Made by a program: the position numbers and the translations under genes. A DNA stretch of 64,000 bases. It comes from Thiohalocapsa sp. ML1 (GTDB lineage Bacteria > Pseudomonadota > Gammaproteobacteria > Chromatiales > Chromatiaceae). Location of the stretch: positions 1-64,000 of the forward strand of contig NZ_JABX01000024.1 of the NCBI RefSeq assembly GCF_001469165.1, written 5' to 3'. The notes beneath the pieces were generated by a model. It was not told where the DNA came from, made no database searches, and saw only the letters and a program-made list of their open reading frames with translations. This document shows, piece after piece, positions 16,557-27,052 of this stretch; position 1 is the stretch's first letter; each line of letters opens with the position of its first letter.

Positions 16557-17318
16557 TCAGGCGAAGGCGGCGAGCCCCTCTAGGACCAGCTCCGGGACCA
16601 GCTCCGGCGCCAGCTCGGCTGGCAGGTCGCAGGCGGCGGCGAGGCGTTCGGCGTCGCCGCCGGTGAGGATGAGCTTTGGGGCTGCGCCGGCATGGGCCGC
16701 AAGGCGGTGATGGAGGCGCTCCAGCAGCGCGGCGGGGGCCTGGATGCTGGCGGCGGCGATGGCTTGGCCTGTGTCTACGGCCCAGGGCAGGTTGGCGTCG
16801 GTGGGCTCGTGGCGCGGGATCTGGGTGCCGGCGAGCAGGCTCTCGCGCTGCATGCGGATGCCGGGGAGGATGAGCCCGCCCAGGTGGCGGCCATCGGCGA
16901 GGAGCGCGTCGAAGGTGACGGCGGTGCCGGCGTCCACGATAAGCGTCGACATGGGCTGCGCTGCGGCCTGCGCACGCCGGTGCGCGGCGATGAGGGCGAG
17001 GAAGCGGTCGACGCCGAGCTGGGCGGGGTCGGCGTAGGCGATGCGCATGCCGCAGGCCTCGGCGCGGGTGTGCAGCCAGCGCGGCGCGATGCCGAAGCGG
17101 GCGCGGCTGACCTGCGCGACGGCGTCGCGCACGGACTGCGGCCCGACGCCGGCGGCGAGCACGGCGTCGATGCGGTCAAGCTCATCCCAGACGGCGAGCA
17201 GGTCCAGCGGCAGCGCGCCACCGTGCAGCGCGGCGCCGAAGCCGGTGAGCGGCTGCCCCGCACCACGCCGAAGCGCCCATTTGATGCTGCTGTTGCCGGT
17301 GTCGACGAGGAGCTGCAT
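16557..17318 (-). CDS. coaX: Type III pantothenate kinase
   Basis: A 253-residue CoaX that phosphorylates pantothenate in the first step of coenzyme A synthesis. It has the ASKHA phosphate motif DTGNSSIKWAL (residues 6-16), GVDRFLALIAAHRRA, the second phosphate loop IVDAGTAVTFDAL and the adenosine-side ILTGGDAERL. Type III kinases need a monovalent cation and resist feedback by CoA. The ATG at 17318 puts the DTGNS motif right at the N-terminus as in the family; the 35-codon upstream extension is repeat-like. Its partner birA is not adjacent. Confidence 0.93.
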   Translation of the reverse strand: MQLLVDTGNSSIKWALRRGAGQPLTGFGAALHGGALPLDLLAVWDELDRIDAVLAAGVGPQSVRDAVAQVSRARFGIAPRWLHTRAEACGMRIAYADPAQLGVDRFLALIAAHRRAQAAAQPMSTLIVDAGTAVTFDALLADGRHLGGLILPGIRMQRESLLAGTQIPRHEPTDANLPWAVDTGQAIAAASIQAPAALLERLHHRLAAHAGAAPKLILTGGDAERLAAACDLPAELAPELVPELVLEGLAAFA

Positions 17319-17379
17319 TGGGGCGCCGCGTGGCTGCGTTGTGTGGGGGTCGGGACGGGATGGATGCCGACGCGCCGCG

Positions 17380-18252
17380 CTAGCGCGTGGCGCTGAGCCC
17401 GGCCGTGAGCCGCGGACCGCCATTGCGCAGCCAGTCGGCCAGCCGATTGGAGTCCGCCATCGGCGTCAGTTGCCCCTGCGCATTCAGCAGCACGACGTAG
17501 AGCCGACGGCCAGCGACGACGGTCTGCATGACCAGACAGCGGCCGGCCTCGTGAATGTAGCCGGTCTTGCTCAGCTCCACGTCCCAACGCGAGTCGCGCG
17601 TCAGCGGATTGGTGTTGCGGTATTGGAGCGAGCCGCGCTTGGTTTCGAGGTAGGGCTGGGCGGTGAACTCGCCGCTGGAGGTGACCTCGCGGATGAGCGG
17701 ATATTGCGCCGCCGCGTGGATCATGCGCACCAGGTCCTCCGCGGTGGAGACGTTGCCGGCGTCGAGCCCGGAGGAGTCGGCGAAACGGCTGTCGCGCATG
17801 CCCAGCGCCTTGGCCTTTGCGTTCATGGCGTCGACGAAGGCGGGCGTGCCGTCGGCAAAAGTGGTGCGGCCAAGGGCGTGCGCGGCGCGGTTGTCGGACG
17901 ACATGAGGGCCACACGCAACATGTCGCCGCGGGACAGCGTTGCCTCGTCGATGTAGAGTCGTGACCGGCTCCAGCGCATGCGGTCGCGGTCTTGCTCGGT
18001 GATCGTCACCGGGTCCTCCAGCGGCACGTCGGCATCGAGCACGACCATTGCGGTCATGAGCTTTGTGATGCTGGCGATGGGCCGGACCTCCGTGGCGTTG
18101 CGGCTGAAGAGCCGATTGCCGTTGTGATCGATGACCAGCGCGACGCCCGAACGGATGTCGGGCTGGCCGGCCACGGCAACGGCCATGGCGAACAGCATCC
18201 AGCACGCGGCGCCCGCGGCGGCGATGCGGCGTATCCTCGATTGCGAAACCAT
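17380..18252 (-). CDS. pbpG: D-alanyl-D-alanine endopeptidase (PBP7 family)
   Basis: A 290-residue periplasmic penicillin-binding peptidase. A signal peptide covers residues ~1-28 (basic start, then AAAGAACWMLFAMAVAVAG). The three active-site motifs are present: SITK (Ser nucleophile), SDN in MSSDNRAAH and KTG in ELSKTGYIHEAG. PbpG-type enzymes hydrolyse D-Ala-meso-DAP cross-links in peptidoglycan. The ATG at 18252 sits immediately before the signal peptide. It ends 61 bp upstream of coaX on the same strand and may be co-transcribed with it. Confidence 0.9.
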   Translation of the reverse strand: MVSQSRIRRIAAAGAACWMLFAMAVAVAGQPDIRSGVALVIDHNGNRLFSRNATEVRPIASITKLMTAMVVLDADVPLEDPVTITEQDRDRMRWSRSRLYIDEATLSRGDMLRVALMSSDNRAAHALGRTTFADGTPAFVDAMNAKAKALGMRDSRFADSSGLDAGNVSTAEDLVRMIHAAAQYPLIREVTSSGEFTAQPYLETKRGSLQYRNTNPLTRDSRWDVELSKTGYIHEAGRCLVMQTVVAGRRLYVVLLNAQGQLTPMADSNRLADWLRNGGPRLTAGLSATR

Positions 18253-18310
18253 CTCAACTCTTCCCGCTAGCAGCCTGATTGGACGGGGCAAAGTGTTTTG
18301 ATTATGGCAC

Positions 18311-19303
18311 ATGATTCGGGTTTGGGGACATGAGGGAGCACCCTTGTTGCGGATTCGGCCACACCCGTGGCGCCGATGTCCGCCAACGACAGGACGCCAG
18401 GCGTTGAGCGCCCTGCCCGCTTGGCTGCTGCCGGCGCTGCCGCCGCTGTTCTGGGCCGGCAACTTCGTGCTCGCCCGGGCGCTGCATGCGGAGCTGCCGC
18501 CGCTGGCGCTGTCGTTCTGGCGCTGGGCGCTGGCACTGGCGATTCTGCTGCCGCTGGCGGGCCCGGCGCTGTGGCGCCAGCGTGCGCTGCTGCTGCGGCA
18601 CTGGCGCATTCTGGTGATGCTCGCGCTGCTCGGCGTGACTGGCTACAACAGCCTGCTCTACGCGGGCCTGCAGGACACGACAGCGACGAATGCGGTGCTG
18701 TTGTCCTCGGCCTGCCCGGTGTTCATCCTGGTGCTGTCCTTTGTCGTGCTCGGCGTGCGCGCGCGGCCCGCGGCGCTGGTCGGGCTCGCGCTGTCGCTGG
18801 CGGGGGTGTGGCTCATCGTCGCGGGCGGAGACCCGGCGCGGCTGCTGGCACTCGGGCTCGGCGTCGGAGATGGCCTGGTGCTGCTGGCGACCCTGGGCTG
18901 GGCGCTGTACTCGGTGCTGCTACGGCTGCGCCCGGCGGGGCTCGACCCGCTGGCGTTTCTGACGGCGCTGACGGCGCTCGGTCTCGTGCCGCTCGCGCTG
19001 CTGTACGGCTGGGACCTCGGCTGGAACCTATCCGCCGGCCTGGGCTTTACGCCCACCGCGGCGAATCTCGGTGCCATCGGCTACGTCGCGCTGTTCCCGT
19101 CCGTGCTCGCCTACGTGCTCTGGAACCGGGCCGTCGCCGAGCTCGGCGCCAACCGCACCGGGCAGTACATCCACCTGCTGCCGGTGTTCGGCACGCTGCT
19201 CGGCGTGCTGGTGCTGGGGGAGCGGCTGGCGTGGTTTCATGCGGCGGGGGCTCTCCTGATCGGCGCGGGCATCTTGCTGAGTGGCGAGGGACGCGGTCGA
19301 TGA
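18311..19303 (+). CDS. EamA/DMT-family inner-membrane transporter
   Basis: A 330-residue drug/metabolite transporter with two EamA repeats and about ten hydrophobic segments between residues 35 and 325. The second repeat shows the family end signature NRTGQYIHLLPVFGTLLGVL followed by GERLAWFHAAGALLIGAGI. The substrate cannot be read from sequence. The start at 18311 gives a 35-residue arginine- and proline-rich leader. A start nearer residue 33 would be more usual, but no ATG is available there. It is divergent from pbpG with 58 bp between them. Confidence 0.82.
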   Translation: MIRVWGHEGAPLLRIRPHPWRRCPPTTGRQALSALPAWLLPALPPLFWAGNFVLARALHAELPPLALSFWRWALALAILLPLAGPALWRQRALLLRHWRILVMLALLGVTGYNSLLYAGLQDTTATNAVLLSSACPVFILVLSFVVLGVRARPAALVGLALSLAGVWLIVAGGDPARLLALGLGVGDGLVLLATLGWALYSVLLRLRPAGLDPLAFLTALTALGLVPLALLYGWDLGWNLSAGLGFTPTAANLGAIGYVALFPSVLAYVLWNRAVAELGANRTGQYIHLLPVFGTLLGVLVLGERLAWFHAAGALLIGAGILLSGEGRGR

Positions 19304-19321
19304 CCGACTCGTCGGCAGTTG

Positions 19322-19590
19322 GCGCTGTTGTGCCTCGGCGCAGAGCGCCAACACACGGGTGACATCGCGGGAGCGGTGTCACCAGCGCGAAAACCGCAAC
19401 GGCATCGGGAGCGGTGTCACCAGCGCAAAACGGCACCGGCATCGCACCGGCGGCGCGTGCCGCGCCATCACGGCGCCCTGCCACCGTCGCCGTGCTTGCA
19501 GTTACCGAGGACACCGATCGGCTCGTGCCTCGGCGCGGAGCGCCAACACACGGGTGACACCGCGGGAGCGGTGTCACCAGCGCAGGACTG
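19322..19590. repeat. Dispersed CGGTGTCACC / GGCGCAGAGCGCC repeats
   Basis: Two copies (about 19325-19400 and 19525-19590) of a unit with GCCTCGGCGCAGAGCGCCAA, ACACGGGTGACA and a GGAGCGGTGTCACC hairpin. Apart from the small antitoxin-like fragment listed next, 19304-19787 shows no gene. Confidence 0.8.
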
Positions 19591-19639
19591 GACTCGGCTC
19601 CGCCAGCCGTACTTGCCGGCAGCGTCCAGCTCGTGCCTT

Positions 19640-19770
19640 GCCAGGCTCCAGCAGCAACCCAGCCAAGCGCATCACGGCGGCCTGGGCGCCTGCGCGGCAA
19701 GATCAGGATCGGCGACGAGCTCGACGCTGCGGACGACGCAATCGCTGACCTGTTCGAGGACGGCAGGTAG
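19640..19770 (+). pseudogene. C-terminal remnant of a Phd/YefM-type antitoxin
   Basis: The frame ending at TAG 19768-19770 reads RLRGKIRIGDELDA, then an acidic tail ending LFEDGR. This is the usual C-terminus of small antitoxins, where a G(K/Q)I-I-DDFD motif precedes a short acidic helix. No matching N-terminus or start codon is visible upstream, where the sequence degenerates into repeat, and no toxin follows. I read it as a decayed toxin-antitoxin locus. Confidence 0.5.
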
Positions 19771-19787
19771 CGTCGGGAAAACTCACG

Positions 19788-19813
19788 AAAAAGCCCCGCC
19801 GGAGCGGGGCTTT
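19788..19813 (-). terminator. Rho-independent terminator of groESL
   Basis: Read on the minus strand: AAAGCCCCGC-TCCG-GCGGGGCTTTTTC, a GC-rich stem followed by a U run, 62 bp past the groEL stop. Confidence 0.9.
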
Positions 19814-19874
19814 CGGTCGGCATCCGTGCCGTGGCTCACGTGGCGCCGCAAGCGCGGCGCCGGTCGGGGCAGGC

Positions 19875-21542
<1,668 letters not shown>

Positions 21543-21587
21543 TCAGCTTGAGTGGCCCCGGCGGGGCCGGACGAATGAGACGGGGCT

Positions 21588-21878
21588 TTAGGACTCGATG
21601 ACGCCCATGATGTCGTCCTCGCGCATGACGAGGAATTCTTCACCGTCGAGCTTGACCTCGGTGCCGGAGTACTTGCCAAACAGGATCCGGTCGCCGACCT
21701 TGACGTCGAGCGAGCGATGGTCGCCGTTGTCCATGATCTTGCCGTTGCCGACGGCGATGATCTCGCCCTGGATCGGCTTCTCGGTGGCGGAGTCCGGGAT
21801 CACGATGCCGCCGGCGGAGGTGCGCTCCTCCTCCATGCGACGGACGACGACTCGGTCATGCAGTGGGCGAATATTCAT
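21588..21878 (-). CDS. groES: Co-chaperonin GroES (10 kDa)
   Basis: A 96-residue lid protein of the GroEL chamber: [20 protein letters not shown], the mobile loop [16 protein letters not shown] (residues ~20-35), and the C-terminal [13 protein letters not shown]. First gene of the heat-shock operon, driven by the promoter and CIRCE element about 90-145 bp upstream. Confidence 0.98.
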   Translation of the reverse strand: MNIRPLHDRVVVRRMEEERTSAGGIVIPDSATEKPIQGEIIAVGNGKIMDNGDHRSLDVKVGDRILFGKYSGTEVKLDGEEFLVMREDDIMGVIES

Positions 21879-21969
21879 TAGGTGTTCCCCTCAGCTCTAT
21901 CGGGATTGCGGGTTGTAGACGGCGAGTGCGGACACGATCCGGTGGCGCGGCGGGCGTCCGGGCAGCGTG

Positions 21970-21996
21970 TTAGCACTCACCAGTGGCGGCTGCTAA
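21970..21996 (-). promoter_or_regulatory. CIRCE operator (HrcA binding site)
   Basis: TTAGCACTC-N9-GGCTGCTAA, a CIRCE inverted repeat with one perfect arm and one arm matching seven of nine positions. It lies between the promoter and groES, where HrcA represses groESL in the absence of stress. The imperfect arm may weaken repression. hrcA is not in the window. Confidence 0.88.
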
Positions 21997-22023
21997 TAAT
22001 AGGGCGGACACTTGCCCTGTCAA
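21996..22023 (-). promoter_or_regulatory. Sigma-70 promoter of groES-groEL
   Basis: On the minus strand TTGACA (-35, 22018-22023), 16 bp, TATTAT (-10, 21996-22001). The -10 abuts the CIRCE element, so bound HrcA would cover the initiation region. Confidence 0.8.
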
Positions 22024-22181
22024 GTCGCGTTTCCACCAGTTGCAGTGCCGGCCCGAGTGGGTTCCGCCGGGCGGGCCAAGATGGGTTCGGAGCGGCGCAG
22101 GCACGGGCGCACGCGGCGCCCGGGATGGCCGGGCGCCGGCGATGCAGCGGCGGTTTGGGTCAGGTTGGGTCGAAGGCGGGG

Positions 22182-22604
22182 TTAGTCTTCGCGCCGGTAG
22201 TCGGCGTCGATGATGCGCGGGCGGTGCTCGTCCTGCGGCCCGACGCCTGCGCCGAACGGCACGATCTGCACATACCGGCGGATCAGGGCGCGGCGCAGCG
22301 CCGGGATCAGCAGCAGGAAGCCCGCGATGTCCGTGACGAAGCCCGGCAGCAGCAGCAGGAAGCCGCACAGGAGCAGCACGGCGCCGTCGAGGAGCGCGAG
22401 GGCCGGCGTCTCGCCCCGGTCCATGGCCTTGCGCAGGCGCATCAGCACCGCGAGCCCCTGCATCCGCACCAGCCAGGCGCCGACCACGGCGGTGAGGATG
22501 GACAGCGCGATGGTCGGCAGCGCACCGATCACGGAGCCCACCCGGATCAGAAAAAACAGCTCCACCAGGGGCGCGCCGATGAAGAGCAGAAGGAAAAGCC
22601 ACAT
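22182..22604 (-). CDS. fxsA: FxsA-family inner-membrane protein
   Basis: A 140-residue membrane protein beginning MWLFLLLFIGAPLVELFFLI, with about four transmembrane segments and the family pattern GALPTIALSILTAVVGAWLVR followed by LLLLPGFVTDIAGFLLLIP. In E. coli FxsA (YjeG) affects phage T7 exclusion by the F plasmid; its cellular role is unknown. Neighbouring groES is also usual in gammaproteobacteria. The ATG at 22604 matches the family start; a longer upstream frame to 22976 is repeat-derived. Confidence 0.88.
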   Translation of the reverse strand: MWLFLLLFIGAPLVELFFLIRVGSVIGALPTIALSILTAVVGAWLVRMQGLAVLMRLRKAMDRGETPALALLDGAVLLLCGFLLLLPGFVTDIAGFLLLIPALRRALIRRYVQIVPFGAGVGPQDEHRPRIIDADYRRED

Positions 22605-22875
22605 GAGCGCGGTCTCAGCAATCAGGGATGCGGTCGGGGCCAAGGCGCCCGGGGCCGGAACCGCCGCAGCCACGCGCTGTCTCGAAGACGGCGGCGGCCG
22701 GACGGCGCCGGACAAACCCTGAACATCTGTCCGGAAAAGCCGATTCAAACCCCACGACGCAATGGGGGTGATTTCCGTTAGGCTATGCGCCCGCTGCCGG
22801 GTCCCTGGCAAGGCGTTCCGGAAGCTCCGCCGGCAAGCACGCGATGACCCTGCTGCCGGCCCCGCGCCGTGGGCC

Positions 22876-23050
22876 TGGCCGGAGAGCCGGCCTCCCGGTC
22901 GGCGCCGGACTTGCGACGCTTTCCGCTCTGTTGCCGTGTTGACCTGGAGGTCAACACTCCAGTCAACGCCCGTCAACTCCAGTCAACGCCCGTCAACGCC
23001 CGTCAACGCCGCGCACGTTCGATTGCGACCACGACCACGACAACAACAGC
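22876..23050. repeat. GTTGACC/GGTCAAC palindrome and GTCAACGCC tandem repeats
   Basis: A GGAGAGCCGGCCTCCCGGTCGG hairpin, then GTTGACC-TGGA-GGTCAAC, then several AGTCAACGCCC/GTCAACTCC units and CGACCA/CGACAA hexamers. It is the same family as the block at the start of the window. The rest of 22605-23078 shows no gene. Confidence 0.82.
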
Positions 23051-23078
23051 CACCTGAGCGATAGTCACAGGCCCCGCG

Positions 23079-23420
23079 ATGCCCACGAGCCACGCCGACC
23101 AAGTCCATGTCGTCTACTGCACCTGCCCGGACCGGCCCGTCGCGGAGTCCTTAGCTGCCGAGCTGGTGCAGGCCGGGCTCGCCGCCTGCGCGACCCTGCT
23201 GCCCGGGGCGCTGTCGATCTATCGCTGGCAGGGCAACATTGAGCGCGCCGACGAAGTGCTGCTCTTGATCAAGACCACCGGGGAGCGCTTGGACGCGCTG
23301 ACGGCCCGCATTCTCGCAAGCCATCCTTACGATGTGCCGGAGGTGATCGCCCACCCGATCACGGCCGGCCACGATCACTATCTCGATTGGGTTCGCCAAT
23401 GCACCACCACCAACGCCTGA
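23079..23420 (+). CDS. cutA: CutA-type divalent-cation tolerance protein
   Basis: A 113-residue CutA1 with a ferredoxin-like fold, expected to form a trimer. Family motifs are YCTCPDRPVAESLAAELV, LAACATLLPGALSIYRWQG and the C-terminal YDVPEVIAHPI. CutA is linked to copper tolerance in E. coli, though its biochemical role is unsettled. Its last codons overlap the start of dsbD, and the pair is a conserved gammaproteobacterial arrangement, so co-expression is likely. Confidence 0.93.
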   Translation: MPTSHADQVHVVYCTCPDRPVAESLAAELVQAGLAACATLLPGALSIYRWQGNIERADEVLLLIKTTGERLDALTARILASHPYDVPEVIAHPITAGHDHYLDWVRQCTTTNA

Positions 23421-25777
23421 TCCCCCGGGCGCCCGCCCCACGGCGCGCGCGGCCGCTGTTGCGCGGCGCCGCATACGTCTCCGTCCTGCTCGTGCTGCTG
23501 TCGGCGCTGCTGCCGACGGCGGTGCTCGCCGCCACCGAGGAGTTTCTGCAGCCGGACCAGGCCTTCCGCATCTCCGGGAGCGCCGCCGCGCCGGACGCGG
23601 TGACGGTGCGCTGGGATATTGAGCCCGGCTATTACATGTATCGGAGCAAGCTCCGCTTCGTGAGCGACAGCCCCGGCATCGAGCTCGGCCGCCCCGCGCT
23701 GCCGGCTGCCGAGACCAAGCAGGACGAGTTCTTCGGCGAGGTCGAGATCTACCGCGACCGGGTAGAGGCGACCCTGCCGGTGCAGCGCGGCGCCGAGGCC
23801 GGCGACATCATCGCCGTCGAGGCCAAGTCCCAGGGCTGCGCCGACGCCGGGTTCTGCTATCCGCCGCAGAAGCAGCGCATCCTGCTGGAGCTGCCGCGGC
23901 TCGCCGCCGTCGCGACACCCGCGGTGGAGCCGGCCGCCGCCCCGGCACCGCGGGCACAATCCCTGGCGCAGGCGCTCACCGGCGGCCAGTCCATGGGGTT
24001 CGGGCTGGAAGAGGACATCCTGCCGGCAGAGGAGGCCTTCCAGCTCCGCGCCGAGGTGGTGGGGCCGAACCAGCTCGCGCTGACCTGGGACATCGCGCCC
24101 GGCACCTACCTTTATGAAGAGAAGATCGCGCTGACGCTGGAGGATGCGGACGGCGTGCAGATCGGCGCGTTCGAGCTGCCGCCCGCCGAGGTCAAGCCGG
24201 ACACCGTGCGCCCGGACGGGACCATCGGCGATGTCGCTATCTTCCACGGCACCGTCAGCCTGGATGTGCCGCTGCTGCGCGCCGACGAGGCGGCGACCGA
24301 CGTGACGCTGGTCGCGAACTATCAGGGCTGCGCCGAGCGCGGCATCTGCTATCCGCCCGTCACCGACCGCATCGCGCTGGCGCTGCCGGTGACCACCGAG
24401 ACCGTCGCCCTCGCCGCGGTGACGGCGCCGGCGGCTGCGGCGAGCGCGGCCGACGGCCCCGGCGAGCGCGTGTCGGAGCAGGACCAGATCGCCAACCGCC
24501 TGGCCGACACCGGCGTCATCGGCGCCATGGCGATCTTCTTCGGCCTTGGGCTGCTGCTGGCCTTCACGCCCTGTATCTTCCCGATGATCCCGATCCTGTC
24601 CGGCATCATCGCGGGCCAAGGCGACCGCATCACGACCCGCCAGGCCTTTTTCCTGTCCCTGGCCTATGTGCTGGCCATGGCCCTAACCTACGCCGTGGTC
24701 GGCGTCATCGCCGGCCTGTTCGGCGCCAACCTGCAGGCGACCTTCCAGAATATCTGGGTGCTCAGCGCCTTCGCGCTGGTATTCGTCGCGCTGTCGCTGT
24801 CCATGTTCGGCTTCTACGACCTGCAACTGCCGAGCAGTTGGCAGACCAAGCTCGCCGAGATGAGCAACAAGCAGGAGGGCGGCACCCTCGTCGGCGCGGC
24901 CATCATGGGCTCGCTGTCGGCACTCATCGTCGGCCCCTGCGTCGCGCCGCCGCTGATGGGCGCGCTGATCTTCATCGGCAAGACCGGCGATGCGGTGCTC
25001 GGCTTCTTCGCGCTGCTGGGTCTCGGGTTGGGCATGGGCGCGCCGCTGCTCGCCATCGGCACCTCCGCCGGCAAGCTCCTGCCGCGCGCCGGCGGCTGGA
25101 TGGACGCGGTGAAGGCCGTGTTCGGCGTACTGCTGCTGGCGGTGGCCATCCTGCTGGTGGAGCGGGTGCTGCCCGCGGCCGTCGCGATGCTGCTCTGGGG
25201 TCTCTTGCTCATCGCCTCCGGCGTCTACCTGGGCGCCGTCACCACGCTGACACCGGAGTCCGGCGGCTGGACCAAGCTCTGGAAGGCGCTCGGCCTCGCA
25301 CTCCTGGTCTACGGCGTACTGATGCTGGTCGGCGCCGCCGCCGGCGGGCGCGACACGATCCAGCCGCTGCGGGGCATCGTCGCCGCCGGTGGCGGCCAGG
25401 CCGCGGCGCACCAGGCCTTCAGGCCCATCAAGACCGTCGCCGACCTGGAGCGCGAGGTCGCCGCCGCGAGCGCCGCGGGCAAGCCCGTGATGCTGGACTT
25501 CTACGCCGACTGGTGCGTGACCTGTAAGGAGATGGAGCGCTACACCTTCCCGGACCCGGCCGTCGTGGCAGCGATGGAGAAGTTCGTCGTGCTGCAGGCC
25601 GACGTCACCGCCAACGACGCCGAGGACAAGGCGCTGATGCAGGAGCGCTTCGGCATCCCCGGCCCGCCGGCCATGCTGTTCTTCGACACCGCGGGGGAGG
25701 AGCTGGGCGGCTGGCGGCTCGTGGGCTTCGTGCCGGCCGCAGAGTTCGCCGCGCACCTGAACGAGATCGCCCCGTGA
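23387..25777 (+). CDS. dsbD: Thiol:disulfide interchange protein DsbD with duplicated N-terminal domain
   Basis: A 796-residue inner-membrane reductant conduit that passes electrons from cytoplasmic thioredoxin to periplasmic partners. After a signal peptide (~residues 25-48) there are two consecutive DsbD-alpha domains, each with its own disulfide motif: GCADAGFCYPP (~147-157) and GCAERGICYPP (~315-325). The eight-helix beta domain follows, with FTPCIFPMIPILSG and VGPCVAPPL carrying the paired cysteines. The C-terminal thioredoxin gamma domain has DWCVTCKEME. E. coli DsbD has only one alpha domain, so the duplication is notable. The start may be 23387 or the ATG at 23399; both overlap cutA. 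Confidence 0.93.
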   Translation: MGSPMHHHQRLIPRAPAPRRARPLLRGAAYVSVLLVLLSALLPTAVLAATEEFLQPDQAFRISGSAAAPDAVTVRWDIEPGYYMYRSKLRFVSDSPGIELGRPALPAAETKQDEFFGEVEIYRDRVEATLPVQRGAEAGDIIAVEAKSQGCADAGFCYPPQKQRILLELPRLAAVATPAVEPAAAPAPRAQSLAQALTGGQSMGFGLEEDILPAEEAFQLRAEVVGPNQLALTWDIAPGTYLYEEKIALTLEDADGVQIGAFELPPAEVKPDTVRPDGTIGDVAIFHGTVSLDVPLLRADEAATDVTLVANYQGCAERGICYPPVTDRIALALPVTTETVALAAVTAPAAAASAADGPGERVSEQDQIANRLADTGVIGAMAIFFGLGLLLAFTPCIFPMIPILSGIIAGQGDRITTRQAFFLSLAYVLAMALTYAVVGVIAGLFGANLQATFQNIWVLSAFALVFVALSLSMFGFYDLQLPSSWQTKLAEMSNKQEGGTLVGAAIMGSLSALIVGPCVAPPLMGALIFIGKTGDAVLGFFALLGLGLGMGAPLLAIGTSAGKLLPRAGGWMDAVKAVFGVLLLAVAILLVERVLPAAVAMLLWGLLLIASGVYLGAVTTLTPESGGWTKLWKALGLALLVYGVLMLVGAAAGGRDTIQPLRGIVAAGGGQAAAHQAFRPIKTVADLEREVAAASAAGKPVMLDFYADWCVTCKEMERYTFPDPAVVAAMEKFVVLQADVTANDAEDKALMQERFGIPGPPAMLFFDTAGEELGGWRLVGFVPAAEFAAHLNEIAP

Positions 25778-26334
25778 ACCCAGCCAAGGTGCTCGTCGTA
25801 ACGGTGCTCGCGGGCGCACTCAGCATCGGGGCGGCGCTCTTCGGAGAGCGCTGGTTCGAGGAGCAGGACATCGACTTCGGCGGCCGTGCGGACGACGGGC
25901 GCATCGCCACGCTGCCGGATCTGCGCCTGCCCAACATCGCCGGGCACGAGGTTACCAGCAATGCCTGGGCGGGCAAGGTCGTGGTGCTCAACTTCTGGGC
26001 CACCTGGTGCCCGCCCTGCCTGCGGGAGATGCCGATGCTGGACGAGCTCCAGCGCGGCGTCGATCCGGGCAAGCTGCAAGTGGTCGGCATCGCCATCGAC
26101 GCCCCCGACGCGGTGCGCCGCTTCCTTGACGAGAACCGCGTCGACTATGCCGTGCTCTTGGGCGACATCGAGGCCGTGGAGCTGTCGCGGCGGCTGGGCA
26201 ATCGCACCGGCGGCCTGCCCTTCACGGTGGTGTTTGATGCGCTGGGCCGGCGCGTCTACAGCCACACGGGCGAGCTCGACGGCGCCACCGTGCGCGCGCA
26301 TATCGTGCCGCTGTTGGGGCTCGAATCCGGCTGA
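25774..26334 (+). CDS. TlpA/ResA-family periplasmic thiol reductase
   Basis: A 186-residue membrane-anchored thioredoxin-fold protein. A single N-terminal hydrophobic segment (VLVVTVLAGALSIGAALFG) serves as anchor, and the active site is FWATWCPPCLREMPML (C-P-P-C). Such proteins reduce cytochrome c haem-binding cysteines or other periplasmic disulfides. The GTG start overlaps the dsbD stop (GTGA), so DsbD is its probable electron donor. The cis-Pro segment appears as GGLPFTVVFD. Confidence 0.9.
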   Translation: MNPAKVLVVTVLAGALSIGAALFGERWFEEQDIDFGGRADDGRIATLPDLRLPNIAGHEVTSNAWAGKVVVLNFWATWCPPCLREMPMLDELQRGVDPGKLQVVGIAIDAPDAVRRFLDENRVDYAVLLGDIEAVELSRRLGNRTGGLPFTVVFDALGRRVYSHTGELDGATVRAHIVPLLGLESG

Positions 26335-26566
26335 TCGCGCCGAGATCCGTCGCGATCTGCGGCGAATCCGAGCAGAGCGCTCTTTGTAATCCCGCGCCGT
26401 TTGGCTTAGAGTGTGCCGCGCTTGGCAGACGGCAGCTTTCCCGGCCGATCGCCGCTGTTATGGGCGCAAAGCCGCGCAAAGCCGCGCAAAAGCGGCCGTT
26501 TCGCCGCCGCTGTTGCTCGCTTCGGTTGTCCGTCCGCTCCGCCCCACTCGCACAGACCCGCCGCCC

Positions 26567-27016
26567 ATGGCCCAAATCCTCTGCCTGAACGGCCCGAACC
26601 TGAACCTGCTCGGCACACGCGAGCCGGAGAAGTACGGCCACGCGACCCTGGCGGATATCGAGGCTCGGCTCACGGCGCAGGCCGCCGCCGCCGGGCACTG
26701 CTTGCGCATGGTGCAGAGCAACGCCGAGCACGCACTCATCGACGCCGTGCAGCACGCCGGGGCCGACGGCTGCGCCTTCGCGCTGGTGAACCCTGCCGGC
26801 TTGACGCACACCAGTGTTGCGCTCCGAGACGCACTGCTGGCGGTGCGGCTGCCATTCATCGAGGTGCATCTGTCGAACGTGCACGCGCGCGAGCCGTTTC
26901 GCGCCCACTCCTACTTCTCCGACATCGCCGAGGGCACCATCAGCGGCCTCGGCGCCATCGGCTATGAGCTGGCGCTGACCGCCGCCATCAGCCGCTTGGA
27001 CGGCGCACGGCGCTAG
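26567..27016 (+). CDS. aroQ: Type II 3-dehydroquinate dehydratase
   Basis: A 149-residue enzyme converting 3-dehydroquinate to 3-dehydroshikimate in aromatic amino-acid synthesis. It has the family start [19 protein letters not shown] with the catalytic Tyr, [16 protein letters not shown], the catalytic His region [18 protein letters not shown] and [11 protein letters not shown]. The ATG at 26567 is the normal start. The 232 bp upstream show no gene. accB follows 36 bp later, a conserved gammaproteobacterial grouping. Confidence 0.96.
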   Translation: MAQILCLNGPNLNLLGTREPEKYGHATLADIEARLTAQAAAAGHCLRMVQSNAEHALIDAVQHAGADGCAFALVNPAGLTHTSVALRDALLAVRLPFIEVHLSNVHAREPFRAHSYFSDIAEGTISGLGAIGYELALTAAISRLDGARR

Positions 27017-27052
27017 TCGGACCGAGCCCCAGACGACTACGACAAGAAAACC

